A model generated the notes under the pieces. It worked only from the letters and a program-made list of their open reading frames with translations. It was not told the origin of the DNA and ran no database searches. Shown piece after piece: positions 48,782 through 58,897 of a stretch of 64,000 nucleotides of DNA (positions are counted from its first letter, which is position 1; every line of letters begins with the position of its first letter). The position numbers were made by a program, and so were the translations under genes. Origin of the DNA: Liriodendron chinense (taxonomy: Eukaryota; Streptophyta; Magnoliopsida; Magnoliales; Magnoliaceae); contig PVNU02003892.1 in assembly GCA_003013855.2 (NCBI GenBank), positions 1,860,001 through 1,924,000 on the forward strand. Reading direction: 5' to 3'.

Positions 48782-50340
48782 TGGACCGTCCATCAAGTGG
48801 GGCCAGCATCAATGCTATTTGTCCTTTATGTGAGGCCCCTCAATGTCCACTACCAATCACCCATCACATGGAGTACTCCACATTTGATGTGTCCATAGTA
48901 TGGGGCCTACCTTTGAAGTGTATTGTCCATTATATGGGGCCCAATTTTGATATACCATTCATCATGTGGGGTGCACCTTATATATGGATCATCCATCATA
49001 TGGCCCACTTTGGATATGAGTCATCCATCATGAGAGACCTTGGATGTGAACCGTCCATTAGGTGGGGCCCACTTGATGTCAACTATCCACTATGAGGGGT
49101 CACACTTTTATGTGAGTCATCCATTATATGAAGCCCACTCTGTCCATTATGTGGGCACAACTTGATGTGGACCATTCATTGTGTGGGGCCCCACCTTCAT
49201 TATGGGCTCGTTCATCACAGTGAGTCCCATCTTTGATATCAACTGACCATCATGTGGGCCCACCTTCAATGAGCATCATCCATCATGTGGGTCCCACCTT
49301 TGACGCGGACTGCCATTTAAATGGGACCCACTTGATGTGCATGTTCCGTCATGTTGGGCCACACTTTGATGTGGGCCATCTATCATGTGGGGCCTACCTT
49401 TGATGTGAACCTTTCATTACGTGGGCTCACCTTGATGTGGGGCCCCACTTCGATATGAGTCATTCATTATGAGGGGCCCATCTTTGATGTCCGCCATCCA
49501 TTATATGGGTCCTACCTTTATCATGGACCACTATCATGTGGGGCCCACATCAAGTAGGTAGTCCATCATGTAGGTCCCACCTCGGCTGTGGACCGTCCAT
49601 CATGTGGGGTCCAACCTTCAATATGGGTCATTCATCATGTAGGCCCACCTTTAATGTCAACCTTCCATCATATATATGGTCCCACATTTAATATCCACCA
49701 TCCATCAGTTGGATCCTACCTTTGATGTGGACCATCCATCATGTGGGTCCCACCTTTGTTGTGGACCATCTATTATGTGGGGTCCACTTGATGTGGATAG
49801 TCCATCATGTGGGACCTACCTTTGATGTCCACCATCCATCATGTAGCTCCCACCTTTGCTGTGGACCATCAATCATGTAGGGGCCCAACCTTCAATATGA
49901 GTCATTAATCATGTAGTCCCACCTTAATGTCAATCTTCCATCATGTGGTCGCACATTCAATGTCCACCATCCATCATGTGGGTCCCACCTTTGCTATGAG
50001 CAGTCCATCATATGGGGCCCACTTGATGTGGATAGTCCATCCATCATGTAGGGCCACATTTTAATGTAGGTCATCCATTATGTGGGACCCACCTTTGGTG
50101 TTCATCGTCAATCATGCGGGGCCCAACCTTCAATATCGGTTGTTCATCATGTGGTCCTACCTGTGATGTCAACCTTACGTCCTGTGGTCCCCATCTTCAA
50201 TGTCCCCCATCCATCATGTAGGTCCCACCTTTAATGTGGGTGTTCTTCATGTGGGGCCCACATTTGATGTGACCATGCATTATGTGGGCCGATCTTAATG
50301 TGGAAACCCACCTTCAAAATGGGTTGCTCATCATGTGGAC
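48782..50340 (+). repeat. 1.56-kb minisatellite of 32-37-bp units
   Basis: Roughly 45 degenerate units have the theme CCATCATGTGGG(G/T)CCCACCTTTGATGTGGA, shortened here. Each pairs a GTGG(G)(G/T)CCCAC block with GATGTGGACCATCCATCA. Unit length drifts between about 32 and 37 bases. The words are the same as in the terminal core of the local MITEs. A 104-residue frame at its start is a translation of the repeat. No protein-coding function is expected. Confidence 0.9.
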
Positions 50341-50518
50341 CCACAGTTAGAGGTATTTTAAAGAAGAGAAGAGGGCAAGATCAGAATTACTTAAAAAGTT
50401 TAAGGACAAACTTATTCAAAAATTAATTAGAAATGTTTACGCACTTATGCTAAATAAACTGTTAAAGAAAAGGTGACCTCCCAGTCACTTATTATTTAAC
50501 AGCTTTTTTGCTAGTTTC

Positions 50519-50521
<3 letters not shown>

Positions 50522-50556
<35 letters not shown>
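50522..50556. repeat. Poly-A tract (about 35 bases)
   Basis: A pure A run with AAGCTTTAAAATGAAAGCTT just after it, at the right side of the minisatellite-bearing region. Confidence 0.9.
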
Positions 50557-50559
<3 letters not shown>

Positions 50560-50679
50560 TTAAAATGAAAGCTTTACCCAACGGTATATTTTCATAATAA
50601 GAGTTAATTTTTTAGAATAAGCAAATAAACTCTTATCACTATTGCTCCAATTCTGAGTTAAATGATGAGAGACTATTTC

Positions 50680-50810
50680 TTTTTTTTTTTTTTTTACACA
50701 AGCACTCACACAACCAGCACTCACACTCACATCACACCACAGTGGTACTCCAGCTCATGACCTCGTGTGGAAACTCTTGTTAGTCTACCACCAATGCATG
50801 AGTACCTTAT
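50680..50810 (-). mobile_element. SINE-like copy 3
   Basis: Poly-T (about 50681-50694) is followed by CACTCACACAACCAGCACTC, then CTCATGACCTCGTGTGGAAACTC and GTCTACCACCAATGCATGAG. On the minus strand this is a tRNA-like head with box B-like GAGGTCATGAGC, then a body ending in A's. Confidence 0.5.
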
Positions 50811-50931
50811 AGAAACTGTACTTTATTTATTTTATTGACAATATATAATAGTTATATATGAAGGAGGTACTATGGGAGGTAAAAGATATATGAAAGATCT
50901 CTAGAGATCTTAGCAGATAGACAATGAAGGA

Positions 50932-51320
50932 CTCCGAGGTCGTTGTAGACGCCGTGTCAAACCGAATCGATTCCTGCCCATGGACCTTGTGGTATTTGTT
51001 AGGCAAAATCCAGCAGATTTTGGTCAGCTAAAGGCTGCGCTTTGCGCACATCTTTCGGGAGGGCAATTCGGTTGCGGGCGGACTAGCTAGGCTAGCGAGT
51101 GCTGGTAATCCTGATAAGGTGTTTCCTCTAGAACTGATCTCCCTCAAGCTGGGTTGATTGTTTTTGTCGTCGGTTCTTTGTGTGCTAAGGTTTTAAGCCT
51201 TTGTATATGCATTTGATAGGCGGGGCCTAGTTTTTTTGTTGGGCCCGTCCTGAAGCCTGTGTATCCTCTTCCCTTGGCTGGTAAAGTTTTTTTTATTTAA
51301 AAAAAAAAAAAAAAAAAAAA
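50932..51320 (+). mobile_element. 5'-truncated L1-type LINE with 13-bp TSD
   Basis: The 13-bp direct repeat AGACAATGAAGGA stands at 50919-50931 and 51321-51333, and the segment ends in a poly-A tract. One plus-strand frame reads LRFAHIFREGNSVAGGLARL and continues to a TGA at about 51156. This resembles the end of the RNase H domain of plant L1 LINEs (H-(V/I)-x-R-E-x-N-x-x-A-D-x-L-A), with the usual Asp replaced by Gly here and an upstream in-frame stop. The rest is the 3' untranslated tail. It is a dead, short insertion. Confidence 0.85.
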
Positions 51321-51333
51321 AGACAATGAAGGA

Positions 51334-52600
51334 ATACTCTAATATAAGAACATCATCTGACGCTAAAATGACAGAATTAGGCTCCACTTTATGATTTTTC
51401 TGAGCTTGGAGGTCAAGTTCTTACTGTCAGTTAGTCAAGAATCTACACTAACAATTATGACCTTGGTATATATTGGTACCATTTTGGATTGTTGCACATC
51501 AAGAAGTGGCCCACTAACTGGACTGCTAATCCAGTTTTTATACTATTGTTAGTATCATTTACCGAATCATACTGGATGCTCATGGGCCCTAAAACCTTCG
51601 CTTATTATCAACTGAGCTCTGCTAGGCCCGGCCCCATACGTGTAAAACATGTGCTATTCAGGTCACATGGATGCCACTGCTTAGATGCTCTTGCCCAAAT
51701 AGTGAGGTTGACCACTTTTGAGATGGATGCCACTTTTTAGATGCTCTTGCCCAATAATCAGTTTGGCCCACTCATCAGGTGGGTGATGCTGGTCAAATGG
51801 ATGTCACTGTCTATAGATGCTCTTTCCCAATAATCAGGGTGTCATGAGCATTAGGTGGGCCACAGTCTACGAAACAAATGCACTGTGGAAAAGCTTGCCA
51901 TCACCCATCCGACTGTTTCTGATGCCATGGCCGACCTGCTGAATGGTCCAGGTTTATTTTTGGGCAAGAACATTTAAAAGGTCGGACCCACCTGATGGAC
52001 GGTTTGGATGCTTAACCTGTCACCCACCCGGCCACATGTGATGGCGTGTAAAGGGCCTGTCTATTACACTCATATGAACTTAGAAAACCTCTAATAACCA
52101 TGTTTTCTTCACAGAGCTATGCTAAGCGCACGCGCGTGTGCAACAAAGTTCATGTACACACAACCATGTACCAGTGGGCACATAGGTGCGACATCCAAAC
52201 CATCCATTAGGCTTAGTACGACCTTGCATATGTTTGAAATATGGTCCACTCAGCATGTGTGCCCTAACATTGGAAAGAGGTGGGATGGGTTAGAAAACTA
52301 GAACGGTGCATTTATTTTGTAAACTATGCCCCACTTGACTAGTGGATCAACCTGATTCATGGGCTCGGGCATCAATAGAATGGTTCCGTTCGGATCGATG
52401 GATTGGACCTCGGACCCGCGATGCGATGCTTCCATATGTGTGGCGTGTTCAGTAAGTTTTATTGCACACGCCTGTAGGCTTAGCAAGGCTCTAGTTCAGA
52501 GACACAAATCCATTGTAGAATATCATGATGTTTTAGGTGACTAGAATATGATGCACGGTCTAACGTGATTTTTTCTCACCAAACTCAAAAATCATGAAAT
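51334..52600. other. Gene-free DNA, nothing recognised
   Basis: A short imperfect tandem repeat at about 51660-51840 has the unit words GGATGCCACT.TTTAGATGCTC and TTGCCCAATAATCAG, three copies. No coding domain. Confidence 0.45.
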
Positions 52601-52610
52601 TTATCTTTGG

Positions 52611-52703
52611 GGTGCGTTTGGTTGCACCAAACATCATGAAATTTCATGATATTATGAATATCATGAATCATAAATGCCCACGGGTGCAACCAAACGTTCC
52701 CTT
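52611..52703. mobile_element. Short hairpin MITE (about 90 bp)
   Basis: GGGGTGCGTTTGGTTGCACC faces the inverted GGGTGCAACCAAACGTTCCC, with ATGATATTATGAATATCATG-like sequence in the loop. It looks like a tiny hAT- or PIF-type MITE; a duplication was not resolved. Confidence 0.65.
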
Positions 52704-52805
52704 GGGCATTTAGAGAGAGAGAGAGAGAGAGAGAGAAACAAGGAGAATTATTCTAATTTTAACTCACATTAATCAGTTAACTACTTCTTGTTATATTTTG
52801 GGTCT

Positions 52806-53378
52806 TTTTGGATAGTTGTACATCAGCCCTACATGTGAAAAGGATGACTCAACACCATTTTCAAAATGGTGCTGAAATAAAAACATACCCGGACCCAGCA
52901 GCTATGGTCCTGATGTATCCTATTGCAATACGTCAGGATGTACTACAACAGAGCTCTCGAATAACCCCATATGCCCTGATTGATGCAATTTTAACTAAGA
53001 AAATGCAATTATTGCATCAATTTTGAAGAATTTTGCAAGAAATGATGTTTCTCTCTTGCAATCGTTTTCAGGTCTGATGGCTTGGAATTTTCAATTTTAG
53101 CAACAAGACAAGATTGGCATCTAAAAATTCCAAGCCACCCTGCCGGAAAATGATCACAAGAGAAACACCATTTTCTGCAAAATTCTTCAACATTGATGCT
53201 AAAATTGCATTTTCTTAGTTAAAGTTGCATTGATTAGGTCATATGGGAGTTATTTAAGAGTTGTGCTGTAGTTAATTCTGATGTATTGTTATAGAATACA
53301 TCAAGACCATAGCCGTTGGATCTGGCAATAGAAATCCGTGTATTAATTAATCCCATGTACTGATATACAACTATCCAA
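52806..53378. mobile_element. Foldback element with about 270-bp arms
   Basis: The left arm (about 52806-53085) and right arm (about 53110-53378) are inverted copies. Examples are TTTGGATAGTTGTACATCAG versus CTGATATACAACTATCCAAA, GCAATTTTAACTAAGAAAAT versus ATTTTCTTAGTTAAAGTTGC, and ATGGCTTGGAATTTT versus AAAATTCCAAGCCA. The loop is about 25 bases. Transcripts would fold into a nearly complete hairpin. The 72-residue frame in the left arm is not a gene. Confidence 0.85.
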
Positions 53379-53379
53379 A

Positions 53380-55575
53380 CAATCCAAATTGTGGGTGTCA
53401 TTGCATATGGAGCATGTCTCTAAATCAAACTAATTAAGCAATCTTAACCATTAAATTGATGGCTATCAAATGATGGTTAAACGTGAGATATATAGTGAGT
53501 GGTCCAAATTCAAAGGGAAAAATAAGACGGTTAGTGTAATTTTTGGGTCATGCTCTATCCACAGTTCAGCGAGCCGTTTGGATGGACTAGATTGTAGTAC
53601 AATTATGCGACACATATGGTCAAAGAGTTAACGTCATTTTTTAAATTGTGCCAAGATAACATTATAGCCTACTAAGAAAACCATTAATCTGACCAAACAT
53701 ACAACTGATAATGATAGCGTTAAAGTTTTTCAAGATTGGAAAATCTCAGGTCCGTATAGAAACAGAAAGGAAACCGTCTGTATTAGAGAAAAAGAGCAAA
53801 TGATTAAAGATATTGAAATATTTCAATATGAGATTTTCGTCGACGTCGAATCTTCATGATGAGGTTTTCCCTATAAATAGTTTAAATCAATTAAACAAGA
53901 TCCCTGCATCCAATGGCTAGAGTTCCCACCGTAGATTAGAAACCTTAAAACTTTTTTTTGTAGCTTATTATTATTATTTTTTTAAAAAAAACACACGCAC
54001 TCACACCCCCCACATGCATCCACTTACTCATACCACAATAGGTGCTCGAACCCATGACCTTGTGTTGAAACTCAGTCAACGCTGGTTGTGTTTGAGTTTG
54101 ACAACCAGCAAGTCTCAGGTTCGAGACACCAAGACAGCCCCTTGGGGTGCTACAGGTCGGGTCAGGTTGGTAATGGGTTGTGGTTCAGGTAGGGCTAGGT
54201 ACAGGCCGGGAATTAAAAAAGAAAAAAAGAAAAAAGAAAAAAAGGCACTGAGTAAGGACCCTAGAAACCTGAAAACTTAACTAAGCATGATGTTCATCGG
54301 AGTTGGGTTGATTCAAAGACTCGACGCAACCTGACTTGGATTCTAATGTATTTTTCTATTTATCAATGGTTAGAAATAGTTTTCTAAGGCGTGGCTCACC
54401 TGAAAAGTATATAGGAATGATTTTTTCACTAAGTGGTCCTCGTGCTGGGGCTGACCTTGAGAAGAGCTGGATGTTACATGCGCTTGGTAGGTTGGAAGTT
54501 ATCCATTTGGTGGATCATACCTTGTGGTCCAAACAGGTACACTTGAGACCTCTACCTCTAAGGCAAGTGACTCAGCTCGATTCAAGACTGGATTTGGAAT
54601 TTGGCCTCTGAGTTGACTCAAACCATGGTTCCACCATATCCTATAACAATAATTTGGGTTGTACTTCAGCAAACCTCGCTGTTTGACTGCTCTGACAAAG
54701 TGTAGAAAGGCCATGATGTCATTTTTTCTTTATATAGTCTGGATGGAGGACAATTTTATGTATTGGCAAACTGTAACTTTTGAGTTGGAATTATCTTTGC
54801 TCCTGGCAAACCTACTGTCAGCTGACTCACATGATTTGTGTACATAGGGCTCGTGCTGCAGTCATCCAAACTAGACAAAGGCTAGACACTCGATACTCCT
54901 GTCATATATAGAAACGCAGGCCTTCTATTTTTTGCCAAACAATCATACAACGAATGGGGAAACCGGAAAAAAACAAAAAAGAAGAAAAAGAAGAAGAAGA
55001 AGAAGAAGAACCCTAAAATGAAATCCATGTATTCAAGCATAGTCATAATAGTCATAATGTAGATGGGCAGTTATCTTTTTCCTAACAATGTTGCTTTCCT
55101 GTTACAAAATAGAGGTTTTTCTAGAAACGCATGGATCTAAGGTAGAATGATCTCTTTCTACACTCAAAGGAGGTTTGCTAAGACCACACTTAGACGAATA
55201 GGGCTTACGACTGCACACGGTCAGATGTATCAAGTGGCATATAGGACCCATATCTAAAGACATCCCACGAGGCGGGTCCAACCATGTAGATGTTCTTGCC
55301 CCGAAATAAAGCTGGTCCAAACAGCATATGGGCCATGCTACTTGAAACAAGTTGATGGGTTAAAAATAAGCAGGTGGGCTGCGATATTTGAAAGAGGTGG
55401 AAGAGTTAGAAAACTTAGGGTAAGAGACGCTTTCTCAACTGCATTTTGGTACTGTGGCCTATCTGGCTAGTAGAATGACCTAATTCTTGGCCAGAGCAAC
55501 TACAACGTGACACCTCTTTGATTGGTGGATAGGATCTCGTAACAATAAGCCGTGCTGGCATGTGTGTGGCATGCA
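53380..55575. other. Gene-free DNA with a SINE-like copy and A-rich tracts
   Basis: It contains a SINE-like copy (about 53965-54090), a GA-rich tract (about 54210-54245) and a GAA run (about 54985-55010). Frames of 60-90 residues lack domains. Confidence 0.4.
53965..54090 (-). mobile_element. SINE-like copy 4
   Basis: CACACGCACTCACACCCCCC is followed by GTGCTCGAACCCATGACCTT and GTGTTGAAACTCAGTCAACG. On the minus strand AAGGTCATGGGTTCGAGCAC contains a good RNA polymerase III box B (GGTTCGAGCAC). Confidence 0.55.
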
Positions 55576-55579
55576 CATG

Positions 55580-56357
55580 TGTTGGGCTGGTTACACCTCA
55601 AAATGGTTAATCATTATTAAGGGGCTTATTCCTAATATATAGCCCAGCAATCTCCCCAACCTTTAGCCGATGTGGGACAAACCTAACAATCCCCCCCTCC
55701 ACAGCGGATAGGGGCTCCCGAGCACTACCCTCTTAGGGTTGTCGGGCACTGGGCTCTCGAGCACTGCCTCCCCTCGCTCGTGGGCTCTGGGTGTGGGCGG
55801 ATAGGGGCTCTTAAGCATTGCCCTCTTTGGACTCTCAAGCACTTCTTTCCAATATATAGCCTAGCAATCTCCCCAGCCTCTAGCCGATGTTGGACAAACC
55901 CAACAATCCCCCCTCTACAGCGGATAGGGGCTCTTGAGCACTGCCTTCTCGGGGTTGTCGGGCACTGGGCTCTCGGGCACTGCCTCCCCTCGCTCGTGGG
56001 CTCTAGGTGTGAGCGGATAGGAGCTCCCGAGCATTGCCCTCCCTGGACTCTCGAGCACTGGGGGGGTGGTCCACTACATACTGGGCCAACTTTGATACCA
56101 CTTGTTGGGCCGGTTCCACCTCAAAATGGCTAGTCATTATTAAGGGACATCTTCCCAATGTATAGCCCTAGTATTCTCACCAGCCTTTAGACGATGTGGA
56201 ACAAACCCAACAATCCCCCCCCCCCCCCCCCCCCCCCTCCCCAGAGGATAGGGGCTCTTGAACACTGCCCTCCTGAGGCTATTGGACACTGGGTTCTTGA
56301 GCACTGCCCCCTCTCGCTCGAGGGACTAGCCATTTTGAGATGGAATCGGCCCAACAA
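55580..56357. repeat. TGTTGGGC-ended repeat element with internal tandem copies
   Basis: It starts TGTTGGGCTGGTTACACCTC and ends with the inverted form finishing CGGCCCAACA; flanks ACATG and ACATA are similar. Inside, a roughly 230-250-base unit is repeated (about 55640-55855, 55856-56100, 56160-56340), each with GCCGATGT.GGACAAACC, CAATCCCCCC, GGATAGGGGCTC, GAGCACTGCC and CTCGCTCG. At 56100 an internal TTGTTGGGCCGGTTCCACCTC repeats the end. A C run lies at 56214-56237. It is non-coding. Confidence 0.65.
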
Positions 56358-56379
56358 CATATGCTGCCTCATACACATG

Positions 56380-57411
56380 TGGACTTAGCTAGGCTCTACT
56401 TAGAAACACTGTTGATAGTATCTAATCCACTTACTAATTTAAATCGAATTTTGTCACACCCCACTACCATCACATGACTGAGAAAGTGGTGAGAAAGTTC
56501 AAGTGGGCTTAGTGACTTTAAGTGGGGTCATTTCAAAGGCGGCACATTTGGCCTGGAGTGATTATTTTCATGTCTGCACAACTCCAATACAAGCAACCCA
56601 TCTTCAAGCGCCAAACACAAACACCCCACGTGTGTCGATTTGATCGGCACTTGTGCCTAGGATCATCAACGGTTCATGTGTAATGTAATAAAATTCAGGT
56701 GGGTCAATTCACGAGATGAGGACCACATGCATGAGTATGGACCGTTGATTATCATTTTTTTAACGGTTCGTCTCTTTGTAAATACGTGACTCACTTAACT
56801 AGCAAACCGAATAGGTTTTTGCACTAAGGAACATCCATCACATTTACCACATGAGTATGACCGTCTCCGATCCAGTAAGCATGTGGTAATTTAGCACATG
56901 TGGTGCATATATGTTTGGCGCTTGAAGATGGGGCGGATGAAATCATCATCTATTATATTACCTTTATCAAATGTATGGCGGTCTTTTCCCATCCTAACCA
57001 TGCTACCTTTTCGGCTAAAACAAATGACATAATGGACTCAATTCCCACCATAGTCTATCACCTCTTTAAAAATGGTGGTGTCTCGTACTCACTTGTGGCA
57101 CTCTTATACAACTATCTAAACCGTCCAAATTCTAGGGCACCTTGCGGATGGATCGTATTTCTAAAATCACACTCATAAAGCAATCTTAACATACAAACTG
57201 GTGTCTATCAAAGAAATGGTTGCAAGATAGCTCATGTGATGGTAACTGATATAAGACCCGATACACCCATTTCAAACCTTGACTAACTAGGTCAGCAACT
57301 TAGACGATCTGGCCATGCGTATGGTTGAAGAGGGACCACCATCTGTAAAATGGTGGTGAAACTGCCAGAGTAGTCGAGCCCATAATATAATTAAAGCCCC
57401 ACCAACTTCTT
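56380..57411. other. Gene-free DNA upstream of the bHLH gene
   Basis: No repeat ends recognised. The last several hundred bases would contain the bHLH promoter. A TATA-like CTATTTATTCATT is at about 57458. Confidence 0.45.
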
Positions 57412-57549
57412 TTGGACGCCTATCTATCAATTCCTCATCCCATCTGGTCCGCCCCTCGGCCTATTTATTCATTCGTGCACGCCCAACTCCTATCTGCTCA
57501 TTCCAAATATAGCAAAAGACAGACAGTAACCAGAGAGAGAGAGAGAGAG

Positions 57550-58197
57550 ATGGAGATGGGGATGGAACTCGGAACGTTTCCTTTCCCTGATCTGGGGCAA
57601 ATACCCATGAATTTATCTTCCTGGCTCGACTCGGCGGACATTTATACGCCTACCTTTCCCGATCAATTGCCTGAATTCCCCATGATCGATGATCACCAAT
57701 TCCAATCCACTATGTCCCATTTCGGAACGGACTCTTTCTCTCCCCATAGCACTGACTCATTTCTCCTTGACTTCCATGATTTCCACCACCTCCCCTTCGA
57801 CACATGCATATCACCTGGAGCAACACCTGCAATCGCACCGTCAGTGACAGAAAAAGATGAGTGCGATCAATTCCTCAACGACGATCTACTAGGCCTAATT
57901 GCACCCATTGAGAGTGAAGAGAGCTTCATCCATCATCTCCTTGCATCTGCATCATCGTCGACAACAACAAATTCTTCGGAGATGGACGTGAATCCAGCGG
58001 CATTGGAGACAGATGCAACGACGATGAGGATGGTGCTGCCACAGAACCAGGAGGATGAAGAGGAAGAGGAAGAGACCGATGACGATCCGAAACCCAGTGC
58101 ATTGAATTGTAAGAACTTGTATTCTGAGAGGAACCGGCGGAAGCGACTCAGCCAGCAATTGCTTGATCTTAGATCTCTCGTCCCCAACATCACCAAG
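57550..58197 (+). other. bHLH exon 1
   Basis: 216 codons, donor AAG|GTAATT. It encodes the N-terminal region (SWLDSADIYTPTFPD, Ser/Thr-rich), the acidic stretch, and the basic region plus helix 1. Confidence 0.85.
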
Positions 58198-58253
58198 GTA
58201 ATTATGATTATTTTCAGCAGAAAATGATTTATTTCTCCTTCTGAGTTGAAAAA

Positions 58254-58311
<58 letters not shown>

Positions 58312-58856
58312 GAAATGGTTCTATGAGGTCGACCTCATGGTAAGTTCCCATGAGGTCGAGCTGTGTGGGCCCCACCGTGATGTGGATTGGACATCTACTC
58401 CATCGGTCAGATGCACCATTCTGTGGTGGGCTAAGGTCTTAAAAATCAAGTCAATCTATGACTTAGGTGGGCCACACCACAGACAACAGTTGGGAGGGGT
58501 TCTTCGCCCATTAAAACCTTCATGATCTTTGATTGGGCCCACCGAGATGTGGTTCACAAATCCAGACCATCTATTATGTGTGTTCCACTTGTACAAGGGG
58601 TCATACCAAGTTTGAGGCACATCGAAAAGTCAGGTGGGCCCCACCAAGTGATTTTAGATATTTTAGGCATGTCTTCACATTATTTTAGATGCTATGGCCC
58701 ACATGAGTTTCCTATGCGGCTGATTTTTGGGGTATCCTATAACCTGAAGGGGACCCATCAAATGCAAGGAGTAGATGTTCAAAACACACCATGGTGGGGC
58801 CCACATAGCTCGACCTCATGGAAAGTTCCCATGAGGTCGACCTCATAGTACCATTT

Positions 58857-58897
<41 letters not shown>

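Noticed and set aside
48781..49095. A 104-residue plus-strand frame rich in His, Met and Pro
   Set aside because: It lies wholly inside the minisatellite, and its residues follow the DNA repeat unit.
48782..50340. CRISPR array
   Set aside because: Repeats are degenerate, variable in length and without unique spacers; the window is plant nuclear DNA.
57412..57549. N-terminal extension of the bHLH protein from the upstream in-frame ATG
   Set aside because: The extra 46 residues include a translated GA repeat (RERERE) and look like leader sequence; the ATG at 57550 is preferred, though the longer form cannot be excluded.
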